The notes: generated by a model not told the origin, from the letters alone. A DNA stretch of 64,000 nucleotides from Rhodococcus marinonascens NBRC 14363 (GCF_001894885.1 NZ_BCXB01000011.1:95696-159695); one strand, 5' to 3'; positions 51,701-60,630 are shown, counted from the first letter of the stretch. Numbers and translations are program-made.

Positions 51701-51973
51701 GTCGTCGACGTCGTATCCAGTGGCGGCGGCGAGCGCCTGGTCGATCAGCCGCGTCGGGGACGGGAAGTCGATGTTGGCGGCGACACCATCACCGCGGCCG
51801 CCATCACGCGCACCCAGCACGTGCGACAGACGTTGCGTCAGCCACCGCTCGACCCCCTTGGCCGGGACCGCGATCACCTCGCGTTGGAACGGGTCGTCGA
51901 GGGGCTTGACCAGCACATCGGCGAGCACGGACGCGAGCGTTCCGGTGCTCTCGGCGCGGTGCAGCGTCAGCAA
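48707..51973 (-). CDS. recC: RecBCD subunit RecC
   Basis: Scaffold and Chi-scanning subunit with an inactive helicase fold. The N-terminus LTLHRAESTGTLASVLADVL and VPAKGVERWLTQRLSHVLG are family-typical, as is DVVVMCPDVETYAPLVRAAF. A TTG at 51973 has GAGGGG nine bases upstream and gives about 1,088 residues. The frame is open to 52102 but the extra 43 codons look non-coding. First gene of the operon; promoter expected in 51980-52100. Confidence 0.93.
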   Translation of the reverse strand: MLTLHRAESTGTLASVLADVLVKPLDDPFQREVIAVPAKGVERWLTQRLSHVLGARDGGRGDGVAANIDFPSPTRLIDQALAAATGYDVDDDPWHPSRMLWTLLEVIDDSVDEPWCSVLARHLGHGADDHRVGRRYATAAHLAELFRSYASQRPAMLVDWAGGRDTDGAEPLDGDLGWQAQLWRRLRERVDSPSPAERLADACARLRAEPGLLDLPERLSLFGPTRLGTDQIEVLSAVGANRDVHLWIPHPSIEMWGALADTTPPRRRADDLRALDVAHPLLASLARDVRELQSRLAAVEMVDVHHPGPSRPSTLLGRLQSDIAADHAPSIECEFDDTVEIHACHGPARQVEALRERLLRLFQDDSTLEPRDVVVMCPDVETYAPLVRAAFGQGVQGPRDHPGHKLRVRLADRALHQTNPVLGVVSTLLDLADSRVTVGQVFDLAATGPVRRRFRFDDDALERIREWTTSAGARWGIGRRERGAFGLGDFEQNTVKAALDRVLLGAAADDADGEWLALALPLDDVESNDIDLTGRLAEYVDRLDVSLRGLTGTQSAAQWSAALARAIDLLVDVAEIDAWQLGQARRELAAAVEHAGESELRLADVRAMLRSRLAGRPTRANFRTGELTVCTMVPMRSVPHRVVVLLGLDDDVFPRGTNIDGDDVLARDSLLGERDPRSEDRQLLLDAIMSATERLLLFYTGADPVNGTSRPPAVPLSELRDVLAVMAGADPCVRHPLQPFDPRNFDPMKPFSFDRAALAGARAAQRPSTAEPAFLVEQLSAVEPGDVDLAGLIAFLEHPIQGFLRQRLGFRVPDMDEDVADTLDLELDNLARWGIGDRMLAARLAGTDPAAFRAAEWRRGTLPPAKLGEKAFIDIESTVESLVRAAAPEHAGRSETVDIDVDLGGSRRLVGTVDGVHADVIVRTEFSRLKPKHRVGAWVRLLAVAANGRFANPTAVTTARGKGRSPVARSTLVAPENAAEILRRLVDMRDRGLRSPLPVAPGASAAYADQRFRGRSIELAMVAADREWNGDFGDAKDRHVEYVHGAGASLAVLTAEAAPPGAYEPTCFGTEAAVLWGPLLAAETLGEP

Positions 51974-52311
51974 GTTCGGTATCCCCTCAGTCGTTTGCAG
52001 CAATCGTGTCGTCTGGTCGGTTCCAGGGCTATCAATATCACACCTTCCGGACACAGGATGCCATCCAAACCGCACAGGCGACGTCCTCGAGCAGCGAACC
52101 ACCCAGGCTCATTGCCGAGCCGTCGGCGAGGACCATAAGCAGAAGAACAGCGACAGGGTCACCCCGCAGGCCGCCTGACTCCCGAAATAGCGCCCTGCCC
52201 TTCACCGTCCGACCGTGAATTGCCGTACCAACTGGTGGTCAGACCTCTATCCGCCACCGTCGCATGGGTGAGATAAGGTCTGGCAAACGCTTGTCACCTT
52301 GGGGGGTCATC
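51974..52311. other. Divergent intergenic region
   Basis: Carries the recC upstream region to the left and the ribosome site of the EspC-like gene to the right. No additional gene, repeat or RNA is seen. Confidence 0.45.
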
Positions 52312-52638
52312 TTGAGCGATGTCTTCGTCGTCGCGGACGGCATCAGACAGTACGGAGACACCGCCGCGCAGGCGGCCGAGCAGATCGGTGGCGCCGCAGC
52401 CAACCTTGGGGCCGATCTCGCCACGCTGGCGCCGGTATTCGGTCCAATCGGAGCCGACTTCCTCACTGCCTTCGCCGCCGCGCAGGCCACTCACGCCCAG
52501 TCCGTCGCCGAACTCTCGTTTCACTACGCGCAGACTGCGGCCGCGGCCGATGCCACCGCAGATTCCTACGAATCCGTCGATGATGCCAACAGCGCTGCCC
52601 TCAGTGGAATCGGCGAGGGAATGGGAGATCCCGCATGA
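52312..52638 (+). CDS. EspC-like type VII secretion target
   Basis: 109 residues from a TTG with GGGGGG seven bases upstream. Helical, opening LSDVFVVADGIRQYGDTAAQAAEQIGG in the style of EspC-family ESX proteins. The stop overlaps the start of the next ESX substrate by four bases, the same small-partner-first order as 33533-33826 with its neighbour. Likely coexported with that product. Confidence 0.7.
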   Translation: MSDVFVVADGIRQYGDTAAQAAEQIGGAAANLGADLATLAPVFGPIGADFLTAFAAAQATHAQSVAELSFHYAQTAAAADATADSYESVDDANSAALSGIGEGMGDPA

Positions 52639-53999
52639 CGTACCCCAACTCCCCCGGATCGCCTGCAGGATCCGAATCGATCCTCGACCTGATCCAGGGA
52701 ACTGCTGTCGGCGACGCCCTCGAAACGCCGCTGCCGAGCACGCCCCTCGAGGCACTGCAGAACTCGCCCCTCGGCCCGCTGCTCGACACTCCGGTCGGTG
52801 ACCTGAGCGCAGCGCACCTGCCACCGTTGCCAGCGCTGCCGGTGTTGCCTCCACTTCCGCCGAATCCCATCGAGGCGTTGCTGAACGGCGGAGGGTTGCC
52901 TGCGCTGCCGGGGATCGACGAGTTGCTGGCGCCGCTCCGGGATCTTGCGGGCAGTTTCGGCACGGGCATGTTCGGCGACTTCGATCCGACGTCGATCCTC
53001 GACATGTCATCGAAGGTGATCGACCAGACCATGTCGATGGGTATGTCCGGGCTGAAGGTCCTCGATCAGATCTGGCAGAGCGATGCAGCCCAGGCTGCGC
53101 GGTCGCAGGGTACGCAGGCCCAAACGAGCGGCGCCGAGTTGAGCGAACGCGGCGCGGCGATATCACGCACTACCGAGACCGCGGCCGCGTCCGTCGCCCG
53201 CGGCAACGCCAATCTGATGGGCATCGCCGAGTCGTTCGCGGCCACCGCGGTCGCGGCCGCACCGATGGTACTGACACCGCCGGGGCAGGCGATGCTCTTG
53301 GCTTCCGCCGCCGAGCACATCCAAGCCGCCATTGGGGTGGTGACGCAGACACGTGCCGAACTGACCGAGCACATTGTCACGATGAACAGCCTCACCACTC
53401 CGGTTTCGGTGCCGACACCGCCGGGGTCGGTCGGCTTTGGCCCCGGAGGGGCGAACTCCCCGTTCTCGATCGCATCCCAGGTGATGGAGCAGGTAGGCAA
53501 GCCGATCATCTCGACGGTGACCGACGGCGTCGGTGGTCTCGTGTCGGCGAATACGCAGGCAGCGGGGGTCGCCTCGGGAGGCCTGCCCACCGATGGCCTC
53601 TCCTCCAGGTCCGGCCTCGGTTCCACAGCTGGTTCAGCAGGCTTCGGTGGCGGCGGTGCAGGCATCGGCATGCAAGGCAGCGCAGGTGGTTTCGTGAGCG
53701 GTGCACCGCACCGAGTCGCCCCCGGCGCGGTTCCGTCTGGCACGGGGTCGTCTGGACCTGCAACCATGCCGGCGACATCCACGCCCGCATCGACCATGGG
53801 TTCCGGAGCCCCGATGGGCGGGGCGGGAATGGCAGGTGCCGGACGCGGCGGAGACGATCAGGGTGCCGGACGATCCACGCCCGGCTACCTCGTCAGCGCC
53901 GGCGACAGCACGGCCTTCGGCGGTGACCTCCCGATGGTCACGCCCGCGGTGATCGGCGGCGAGGACCTCGACGACGACCCGTTCGCGGAACGGAGTTGA
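52635..53999 (+). CDS. EspB/PPE-like ESX substrate with TPGYL tail
   Basis: 454 residues. A Pro/Leu-rich N-terminus of about 110 residues is followed by a long helical domain with IWQSDAAQAARSQ (WXG-like position), ending near residue 260. A Gly/Ser/Pro-rich linker of about 150 residues comes next and a C-terminal end with TPGYLVSAGDSTAFGGDLP and PAVIG. The end matches the tail of the gene at 34509-35662. No signal peptide, as expected for ESX export. Confidence 0.65.
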   Translation: MTYPNSPGSPAGSESILDLIQGTAVGDALETPLPSTPLEALQNSPLGPLLDTPVGDLSAAHLPPLPALPVLPPLPPNPIEALLNGGGLPALPGIDELLAPLRDLAGSFGTGMFGDFDPTSILDMSSKVIDQTMSMGMSGLKVLDQIWQSDAAQAARSQGTQAQTSGAELSERGAAISRTTETAAASVARGNANLMGIAESFAATAVAAAPMVLTPPGQAMLLASAAEHIQAAIGVVTQTRAELTEHIVTMNSLTTPVSVPTPPGSVGFGPGGANSPFSIASQVMEQVGKPIISTVTDGVGGLVSANTQAAGVASGGLPTDGLSSRSGLGSTAGSAGFGGGGAGIGMQGSAGGFVSGAPHRVAPGAVPSGTGSSGPATMPATSTPASTMGSGAPMGGAGMAGAGRGGDDQGAGRSTPGYLVSAGDSTAFGGDLPMVTPAVIGGEDLDDDPFAERS

Positions 54000-54002
54000 C
54001 CC

Positions 54003-54635
54003 TCACTCGACGAGCGCGGCCACCTCGTGGTCGGTGAGCGTGGTCTTGGGGACGCGGCCCTCCGAACGCACCAGTTCCACGGCCCGGAACAGGGGCCGGT
54101 CGGGTAGTGCCGCACCCCGCGCCTCGGCCCGCAATTGCTCGATAAGCACCGAGGCGATCGCGGCGGCCGGGACCAGTTCACTCTTCGTCAAAGCGTCGGC
54201 CAACCGGCGCAGCCCGAGCACTTCGAGTTCGCGGCCACCGTCACCCGTGTAGAGGGCCAGCGGAATTGCGAGGCCGCCGTCCGGGTCGGTGATCCGGACG
54301 CTGACCTCGCTGACCCGGGCTGACCGGATCACGAGCTCGGCCGCGACCGCCCTCGTCGCGTCGACCTGGCGACTACGAATCCCACCAGTCGACCTGATTC
54401 GCCCTTGCTGCAAAGTGATTCGACGCCGCAGCGCGACGAGCGCCGGTGCTGCGGTCGGGACCGCAATCACGGCCCCGACTGCCACGCCGACCCACAGCGA
54501 TGTGAAGAACCCGACGATCGCCCCAATCACCACACCGATCAGGACCGCGATTATCGCGACCCGCTTCAGGCGCGGCGCGATCGCCTCGATCGGAACGAGG
54601 TCGAGTGACACCGGCGGTGCCGCGTCACGCTCCAA
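54003..54635 (-). CDS. Conserved two-helix membrane protein
   Basis: 210 residues with two adjacent helices at about 25-67 ([38 protein letters not shown]) and a soluble C-terminal domain. No known motif. The start overlaps the hisS end by 11 bases, so it follows hisS in one transcript. Function unknown. Confidence 0.7.
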   Translation of the reverse strand: MERDAAPPVSLDLVPIEAIAPRLKRVAIIAVLIGVVIGAIVGFFTSLWVGVAVGAVIAVPTAAPALVALRRRITLQQGRIRSTGGIRSRQVDATRAVAAELVIRSARVSEVSVRITDPDGGLAIPLALYTGDGGRELEVLGLRRLADALTKSELVPAAAIASVLIEQLRAEARGAALPDRPLFRAVELVRSEGRVPKTTLTDHEVAALVE

Positions 54636-55905
54636 GGATCTCTCCGACGCGCGCTACGACGCCCGCCAAGGAGGCCGACTCTTGATCGCCGGTGGCGAGG
54701 GTCTTTATCCCCACCGTGCCTTCCGCGATGTCACGGTCGCCGAGCACGAGTGCCAGCGCGGCACCGGATCGGTCGGCCGCCTTCATCGCACCCTTCACCC
54801 CGCGGTTTCCGTACGCGAGGTCGACGCGGATTCCCTGGGCACGCAACTGCTGGGCGATCACCACCATCCGCGCCTTCGCCTCGTCGCCCAGCGGCACTCC
54901 GAAGACCTCGCAGCGTGCCGGTGAACCCACGGTCTTGCCCTCGGCTGCCAGCGCGAGCACGGTGCGGTCGACACCGAGCCCGAAACCGATGCCGGACAAC
55001 GGCTGACCGCCGAGTTGAGCCATCAGGCCGTCGTAGCGCCCGCCGCCGCCGATGCCCGACTGCGCCCCCAAACCGTCGTGGACGAACTCGAACGTGGTCT
55101 TGGTGTAGTAGTCGAGTCCGCGCACCATCCGCGGGTTGATCACGTACGGCACGCCCAGCGCGTCGAGGTGCGCGAGCACCTGGTCGAAGTGCGCCTTCGC
55201 GCCGGCCGAGAGGTGATCGAGCATCAGGGGTGCGTCCGCCGTCAACTCGCGCAACTCTTGACGCTTGTCGTCGAGCACGCGGAGCGGATTGATCTCGGCG
55301 CGCCGACGGGTCTGTTCATCCAGCGGCAACCCGAACAGGAACTCCTGCAACCGTTCCCTGTACTGCGGCCGGCACGTATCGTCGCCGAGCGAGGTGATCT
55401 CCAGCCGGAAACCTTCGAGACCGAGTCCGCGGAAGCCGGCGTCGGCGACGGCGATGACCTCGGCGTCGAGAGCCGGGTCGTCGACGCCGATGGCCTCGAC
55501 CCCCACCTGCTGCAGTTGACGGTACCGTCCCGCCTGCGGTCGCTCGTACCGGAAGAAGGGTCCCGCATAGCTCAGCTTCACCGGCAACTGTCCACGGTCG
55601 AGGCCGTGTTCGATCACCGCGCGCATCACCCCTGCCGTGCCCTCTGGGCGCAACGTCACCGACCGGTCACCGCGGTCCGCAAACGTGTACATCTCCTTGC
55701 TGACGACGTCGGTGGACTCGCCGACACCGCGTGCGAACAGGCTGGTGTCTTCGAAGATCGGTAGTTCGATGTGCCCGTACCCTGCCAATCGCGCGGCGCG
55801 CGTGAGTTCGTCACGGACCGTGACGAACTCGGAAGACTGCGGCGGGACGTAGTCGGGAACGCCCTTGGGCGCGGAGAAGGTGCTGGCTTTGCTCACGGTC
55901 GCCAC
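54625..55905 (-). CDS. hisS: Histidyl-tRNA synthetase
   Basis: Charges tRNA-His. Class II motif 2 [25 protein letters not shown] segment is near 110-130. The histidine-binding regions are [13 protein letters not shown] near 262 and [15 protein letters not shown]. 426 residues. Upstream and close (six bases) is the MBL hydrolase gene; order matches mycobacteria. Confidence 0.97.
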   Translation of the reverse strand: MATVSKASTFSAPKGVPDYVPPQSSEFVTVRDELTRAARLAGYGHIELPIFEDTSLFARGVGESTDVVSKEMYTFADRGDRSVTLRPEGTAGVMRAVIEHGLDRGQLPVKLSYAGPFFRYERPQAGRYRQLQQVGVEAIGVDDPALDAEVIAVADAGFRGLGLEGFRLEITSLGDDTCRPQYRERLQEFLFGLPLDEQTRRRAEINPLRVLDDKRQELRELTADAPLMLDHLSAGAKAHFDQVLAHLDALGVPYVINPRMVRGLDYYTKTTFEFVHDGLGAQSGIGGGGRYDGLMAQLGGQPLSGIGFGLGVDRTVLALAAEGKTVGSPARCEVFGVPLGDEAKARMVVIAQQLRAQGIRVDLAYGNRGVKGAMKAADRSGAALALVLGDRDIAEGTVGIKTLATGDQESASLAGVVARVGEILGA

Positions 55906-55911
55906 CTTTCC

Positions 55912-56601
55912 CTATTTCGATCCCGAGAGTCCAACGAGAAACGGGTTGGACACACGTTCTACGCCGATCGAACTCGATCCGCCGTGTCCGGGCAGGACCG
56001 CGGTGTCGTCTCCGAGGATCAGAAGTTTGTCGGCGATCGACTGCAACAACTGCTCGTGGTTGCCGCCCGGCAGGTCGCTCCTGCCGATCGACCCCTGGAA
56101 CAGGGTGTCGCCGGTGAGGGCGACGTCGAGGGGGCCGTTCTCGCCGTCCACGCTGGTCCGTAAGACCACCGAACCCTGCGTGTGACCGGGGGTGTGATCG
56201 ACGGCGAAGGAGATGCCCGCTTGCTCGATCGTGTCACCGTCGGCAAGTTCGATCACCTCGCTCGGTTCGATGAAATCCAAGCCCTCGATGAACGGTTTCA
56301 TCGTGGGGCCGATGCCGCGACCGGGGTCGGTCAGCATGTACCGGTCCTCGGGGTGGATGTACGCCGGAATCCCGAACTTCTCGCAGACGTCGTAGGCGTT
56401 CCAGACGTGATCGAGGTGGCCGTGCGTCAACAGAACCGCCGTCGGGGTGAGCGTCGACGCGGCCAGGAACTCGAACAGCGGTTCAGCAGCATCCTGGCCT
56501 GGGTCCACGACCACGCATTCCCGGGCATCATCCTGCGCGAGGATGTAGCAGTTGGTCTGAAACATCCCGGCCGGAAATCCAGTGACGAGCACGCGCGACA
56601 C
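55912..56601 (-). CDS. Metallo-beta-lactamase-fold hydrolase (glyoxalase II-like)
   Basis: 229 residues. THGHLDH (HxHxDH) is at about residues 59-65, a third His in HTPGHTQGS near 138 and GDTLF near 166, completing a two-zinc site. Resembles Rv2581c, annotated as glyoxalase II-like, a thioester hydrolase; the real substrate is not known. Cotranscribed with hisS. Confidence 0.88.
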   Translation of the reverse strand: MSRVLVTGFPAGMFQTNCYILAQDDARECVVVDPGQDAAEPLFEFLAASTLTPTAVLLTHGHLDHVWNAYDVCEKFGIPAYIHPEDRYMLTDPGRGIGPTMKPFIEGLDFIEPSEVIELADGDTIEQAGISFAVDHTPGHTQGSVVLRTSVDGENGPLDVALTGDTLFQGSIGRSDLPGGNHEQLLQSIADKLLILGDDTAVLPGHGGSSSIGVERVSNPFLVGLSGSK

Positions 56602-56785
56602 CCCTGTTCGAGTAATTTTGGCAGTTACTACAGCGTAAGCCGTCGCCCCGAGGCGATGATCTCAGGTTCTGATGGCACACTTTGAACGTCGTGCGCGCCG
56701 AGGTAGATCACACCGACCTACCGCAATATCGACCTACCGTCTATAGACCGACTGCCAGACAGACAGACATGGGAGGACACCCTCA

Positions 56786-57664
56786 GTGCCGAGCAACGAG
56801 CAACGCCGGGAAGCAGCCAAGAGAAAGCTCGAGCGCCAGCTCGAACGCCGAGCCGACCGAGCGCGTAAGCGTAAGCAACTGACGATCGCCAGTTCGGCGC
56901 TGGGTGTCGTAATCGTGGTTGCCGCGGTCGCGGTCGCGGTCACACTGATCAGAGGCGACGACGACGCGGGCGATGCGTCCACCGCCGAGTCGGCCTCGGC
57001 TTCCGCCCAGTCGCCCGGCGTGATGCCCGTGGGCCGGGCCGAACCACTTCCCGAGTTGGTGTCGTGCACCTACACCCCGGACGATCAGCCGCCGGCGAGG
57101 CCGGTGGACCCTCCCCGCACCGACGACATCGACACGACGGTGGCCACCGTCAGCGTGAGCATGGAGACAACGCAGGGCAACATCGGTCTCACTCTGGACA
57201 ACGCCGATTCGCCGTGCACCGTCAACAGCTTCTTGAGCCTGGCGAGCCAGGGATACTTCGACAACACCCCGTGCCACCGACTCGTGACATCCGAGGGCCT
57301 GAAGGTCCTGCAGTGCGGTGACCCCACCGGTGAGGGCACCGGCGGTCCGGGATACGGCTTCGCCAACGAGTTCCCCACCGACCAGTACGCCGAGACGGAC
57401 CCGTCGCTGCAGGTGCCGGTCACCTACCCGCGCGGCACGATCGCGATGGCCAACAGCGGTCAGCCCGACAGCAACGGCAGCCAGTTCTTCCTCGTCTACG
57501 ACGATTCCCAGCTGCCCCCGCAGTACACGACGTTCGGGACCATCGACGAGACCGGTCTCGCCACCATAGAAGCGGTCGCGGCAGCCGGCGACGACGGATC
57601 GATATCGGTCGGCGGAGGCAAGCCCAACCTTCCGGTCGACATCACGTCCGTCCGGCTGGACTGA
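56786..57664 (+). CDS. Membrane-anchored cyclophilin-type peptidyl-prolyl isomerase, copy 1
   Basis: Catalyses cis-trans isomerisation of proline bonds. A basic N-terminus (RREAAKRKLERQLERRADRAR) precedes one helix (SALGVVIVVAAVAVAVTLI), then the cyclophilin domain from about residue 125 with HRLVTSEGLKVLQCGDPTG and GSQFFLVY. 292 residues; GTG start. Divergent from the MBL gene. Equivalent to PpiB of mycobacteria. Confidence 0.9.
   Translation: MPSNEQRREAAKRKLERQLERRADRARKRKQLTIASSALGVVIVVAAVAVAVTLIRGDDDAGDASTAESASASAQSPGVMPVGRAEPLPELVSCTYTPDDQPPARPVDPPRTDDIDTTVATVSVSMETTQGNIGLTLDNADSPCTVNSFLSLASQGYFDNTPCHRLVTSEGLKVLQCGDPTGEGTGGPGYGFANEFPTDQYAETDPSLQVPVTYPRGTIAMANSGQPDSNGSQFFLVYDDSQLPPQYTTFGTIDETGLATIEAVAAAGDDGSISVGGGKPNLPVDITSVRLD
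57269..57362 (+). repeat. 94-bp exact repeat, cyclophilin copy 1
   Basis: Identical base for base to 58089-58182. It codes for the same segment of the cyclophilin core in both genes, while the flanks are much less similar. This looks like gene conversion. Confidence 0.9.
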
Positions 57665-57689
57665 GTCCCCGGGGTGTAAGGATGGACAC

Positions 57690-58484
57690 ATGAAACGCAC
57701 CCCGATACTCATCGCAGGCGTGGGCCTCGCGGTCATTCTCGCCAGTTGTTCGGATTCGTCCGATTCCGGTAGTTCGCAAACGACCACGGCGTCCGAGGCG
57801 ACCGAGACCAGCGCCGCGGCGGAGCCGCTGGATCTCTCCGGGTTTGGTTCTCTCCCACCCGTCCCGACGCCCGTGGCGGCCACGGTGGACTGCACGTACC
57901 CGCAGGGTCGGTCCGCCGCAAAGGACGTCACTGCGCCGCCCACCTCGGGTGTGTCTACTGAGGGCACCGCCCCTGTCGACCTCACCACCAGCGCCGGACC
58001 GATCGGTCTCGTCCTGGACCGCGCCGAGGCTCCCTGCACGGTCAACAGCTTCACCAGCCTGGCCCAGCAGGGGTACTTCGACGACACACCGTGCCACCGA
58101 CTCGTGACATCCGAGGGCCTGAAGGTCCTGCAGTGCGGTGACCCCACCGGTGAGGGCACCGGCGGTCCGGGATACGGCTTCGACACGGAATACCCCGAGA
58201 CGGCGTTCGCAGCAGGCGACCCGAGTCTGGGCCAGCCGGTGATCTACCCGCGCGGCACCGTGGCAATGGCGAACAGTGGCACCCCCGGGAGCAACGGCAG
58301 CCAGTTCTTCCTCGTCTACGCCGACTCGGTGCTTCCGCCGAGCTACACCGTCTTCGGTTCGATCTCCGAGGACGGCCTCGCCACCATCGAGGAGATCGCC
58401 GCCGCCGGCGACGACGGCTCCATGGCGGCGGGAGGCGGCGCGCCGAACACCCCGGTCCAGATCGAGACCGCCGCGGTCGGCTGA
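57690..58484 (+). CDS. Cyclophilin-type isomerase lipoprotein, copy 2
   Basis: 264 residues. Lipoprotein signal TPILIAGVGLAVILASC with Cys at about residue 19, a Ser/Thr/Ala spacer and then the cyclophilin domain (TVDCTYPQG; NSFTSLAQQGYFDDTPCHRLV; GSQFFLVYADS). Follows copy 1 by 25 bases. One copy is membrane anchored by a helix and this one by lipid, so both should face outside or the periplasm-like zone. Confidence 0.9.
   Translation: MKRTPILIAGVGLAVILASCSDSSDSGSSQTTTASEATETSAAAEPLDLSGFGSLPPVPTPVAATVDCTYPQGRSAAKDVTAPPTSGVSTEGTAPVDLTTSAGPIGLVLDRAEAPCTVNSFTSLAQQGYFDDTPCHRLVTSEGLKVLQCGDPTGEGTGGPGYGFDTEYPETAFAAGDPSLGQPVIYPRGTVAMANSGTPGSNGSQFFLVYADSVLPPSYTVFGSISEDGLATIEEIAAAGDDGSMAAGGGAPNTPVQIETAAVG
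58089..58182 (+). repeat. 94-bp exact repeat, cyclophilin copy 2
   Basis: Second copy of the exact match at 57269-57362, 820 bases downstream and in the same orientation. Confidence 0.9.
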
Positions 58485-58624
58485 CCGAACTCCGACTCAT
58501 CGAGACAATCGAAATCCCGGTGCGGCGCACTCCGCGCCGCGCCGGGAGCCGCCCGAGACCCCTGCCAGACGTGGACGCTTCACCCTCGACCCTTGACGAA
58601 ATGTCGGTCGTGTCACATACTTCA

Positions 58625-58652
58625 TGGAATCGATTCCATGGAATCGATTCCA
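58625..58652. promoter_or_regulatory. Two abutting palindromic operators of the LacI-type regulator
   Basis: Two perfect 14-bp palindromes TGGAATCGATTCCA stand end to end at 58625-58638 and 58639-58652, right before the regulator gene's ribosome site. The central CG and inverted halves fit LacI/GalR operators. Binding should block the operon promoter and give autoregulation. Confidence 0.85.
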
Positions 58653-58669
58653 TGAACGAGGGAGAAGCC

Positions 58670-59692
58670 TTGACCGGTCCGATCATCACGATCAAGGACG
58701 TGGCAGCGATGGCCGGTGTCTCACCTGCCACTGCCTCGCGGGTGCTTTCCGGCAACCCCGCGACTTCACCCGAGGCCATGGCGAAAGTGATGGACGCGGC
58801 CTCACGGTTGGGCTATCACCCCAATGCTCAAGCCCGTGCGCTGCGATCGACCCGAACGAACGTCATCGGACTGCTGGTCTCCGATGTCCGCAACCCGTTC
58901 TTCGCAGACCTGGCGCATGCCGCTGAGCAGGCGGCCCTGGCCAAGGGCCTGGTCACGTTGTTGGGAAACGCGAACGAGAGCATCGAGCAGCAGGACCGGT
59001 ATCTCGATACCTTCATCTCCCAGCGTGTGGCGGGGGTCATCGCCGCACCGCAGGGCGAGGGAAGTCCCAGCCTGAGAGCGGTACTGGACAGAGGCATATC
59101 CACCGTATTCGTCGACCGGACAGTGGACGGCATCGATGTGCCGAGCGTGACGATCAACAGCGATTCCGGCATCCGGCAGGCGGTGGAGCATCTCGCCCGG
59201 CAGGGCCACAAGCGCGTCGGTTACATCGCCGGACCAGAGTCCACTTCCACCGGGCGCGAGCGACTCCGGTCCTTCTCTCAGGCTGCACACGACTTCGGCC
59301 TCAGCGGCGACCCGGCCCTGACGTACATCGGGGACTTTCAACCAGCCAGCGGTGCGGCGGGCGCGCGGCACCTGCTGGCCCTCCCCCAGCGGCCGACCGC
59401 GCTGGTGGCGGCCGACAGTCCCATGGCGCTGGGAGCGCTGTCCACCTTGAACCGCGAAGGCATCCGCATCGGCTCGGACATGGCTGTCATCGCCTTCGAC
59501 GATCTCGAGTGGTTTCGCTTGCTTGACACGCCACTGACGGTCATCGCCCATGACGTGAAAGCCGTGGGCCGCACCGCGGTGGGGATGCTCCTCGACGTCA
59601 TCGACGGACATCGACCCGAATCCGTGGTTCTCCCCAGTGAACTGATCGTGCGGGCGTCAACTATTACGCCACCGATGGAGCAGGTCCTGTGA
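58670..59692 (+). CDS. LacI family transcriptional regulator
   Basis: 340 residues from a TTG four bases after GAGGGAGAA; an ATG at 58652 has no ribosome site. The DNA-binding head IKDVAAMAGVSPATASRVLSG starts near residue 8, the hinge is around NAQARALRS, and a periplasmic-binding-type sugar domain follows (NVIGLLVSDVRNPFFADLA, HLARQGHKRVGYIAG). It overlaps the kinase gene by four bases. It probably senses a pentose or its phosphate and represses its own operon. Confidence 0.9.
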   Translation: MTGPIITIKDVAAMAGVSPATASRVLSGNPATSPEAMAKVMDAASRLGYHPNAQARALRSTRTNVIGLLVSDVRNPFFADLAHAAEQAALAKGLVTLLGNANESIEQQDRYLDTFISQRVAGVIAAPQGEGSPSLRAVLDRGISTVFVDRTVDGIDVPSVTINSDSGIRQAVEHLARQGHKRVGYIAGPESTSTGRERLRSFSQAAHDFGLSGDPALTYIGDFQPASGAAGARHLLALPQRPTALVAADSPMALGALSTLNREGIRIGSDMAVIAFDDLEWFRLLDTPLTVIAHDVKAVGRTAVGMLLDVIDGHRPESVVLPSELIVRASTITPPMEQVL

Positions 59693-60630
59693 GCACGATT
59701 TTCGTGGTCGGAAGTCTCAACATCGACCAGACCATCCGCGTCCGCGCCCTGCCCCGGGGAGGAGAGACCGTCCGGGGGTCGGACGCGGTCTACGGACCGG
59801 GCGGCAAGGGCGGAAACCAGGCCGTCGCCGCGGCTCGCGCCGGAGCGGCCGTGGCGTTCACCGGAGCGGTGGGCGATGACGCCCATGGACGGCGGATACT
59901 CGAGATCCTGTCCGGCGCCGGCGTCGACTGCCGGCACATTCGGGTCGTGGACGCAGTCCCCACGGGGACAGCAGTCATAGCCGTCGATGACGAGGGACAA
60001 AATCAGATCCTCGTCAGCCCTGGAGCGAACTCCAGCCTGACAACAGAAGACATGGACATCGCCGAAGCCCGAGAGGGAGACATCCTCGTCCTACAGCTGG
60101 AAATCCCGGCCACACTGGTCCGGCGTGCAGCCCGGAGCGCAAAGTCCCGTGGACTGTTCGTTGTCCTGAACGCGGCTCCGGCGCCCCTGCAGATAGAAGA
60201 GCTCTTCGACGACGTCGATCTTCTGGTCGTCAACGAGCAGGAAATCTCGCTCGTCGCCGACCTGACCGGAATTCCCGCCAGCGACCCCCTCGACCTCGTC
60301 CGCTTACTGCCGGCCGTCCTCGGTCCCGCGATCGTGTACACCGCCGGCGCCGAAGGGTCGTTTACGGTCTTGGGCGACAACCTCGTCCATGTGCCGGCCC
60401 TCACGGTGATCACCAAAGACACCACCGGCGCCGGCGACACCTTCGTCGGCTATCTGGCCGCATCCCTCCTGGCCGATCCGGGGGATCTGGTCACGGCAAT
60501 GAAACTCGCCACTCGGGCTTCGGCGCTGGCCGTCGCCCGCAGCGGAGCCATGGAATCGATTCCACACCGCGAAGAAGTTCTCCAGGCGCCCGATTCCCCG
60601 TCCACCCCTCCGCCCCAAGGAGACTCATGA
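59689..60630 (+). CDS. Ribokinase-like PfkB family sugar kinase
   Basis: 313 residues. The N-terminus has the sugar-binding GSLNIDQ and GGKGGNQAVAAARAGA signatures. The C-terminus has the catalytic DTTGAGDTFVGYLAASL signature with its Asp base. GTG start overlapping the regulator's stop. With RpiB next, the product of this kinase is probably a pentose (or tetrose) 5-phosphate. The last part of the gene holds a third operator copy. Confidence 0.9.
   Translation: MSTIFVVGSLNIDQTIRVRALPRGGETVRGSDAVYGPGGKGGNQAVAAARAGAAVAFTGAVGDDAHGRRILEILSGAGVDCRHIRVVDAVPTGTAVIAVDDEGQNQILVSPGANSSLTTEDMDIAEAREGDILVLQLEIPATLVRRAARSAKSRGLFVVLNAAPAPLQIEELFDDVDLLVVNEQEISLVADLTGIPASDPLDLVRLLPAVLGPAIVYTAGAEGSFTVLGDNLVHVPALTVITKDTTGAGDTFVGYLAASLLADPGDLVTAMKLATRASALAVARSGAMESIPHREEVLQAPDSPSTPPPQGDS
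60551..60564. promoter_or_regulatory. Intragenic operator copy in the kinase gene
   Basis: A perfect TGGAATCGATTCCA, identical to the two sites before the regulator gene and 1.9 kb away. It lies about 65 bases before the rpiB start. An auxiliary operator permitting looping, or a roadblock in the operon, is inferred. Confidence 0.75.
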
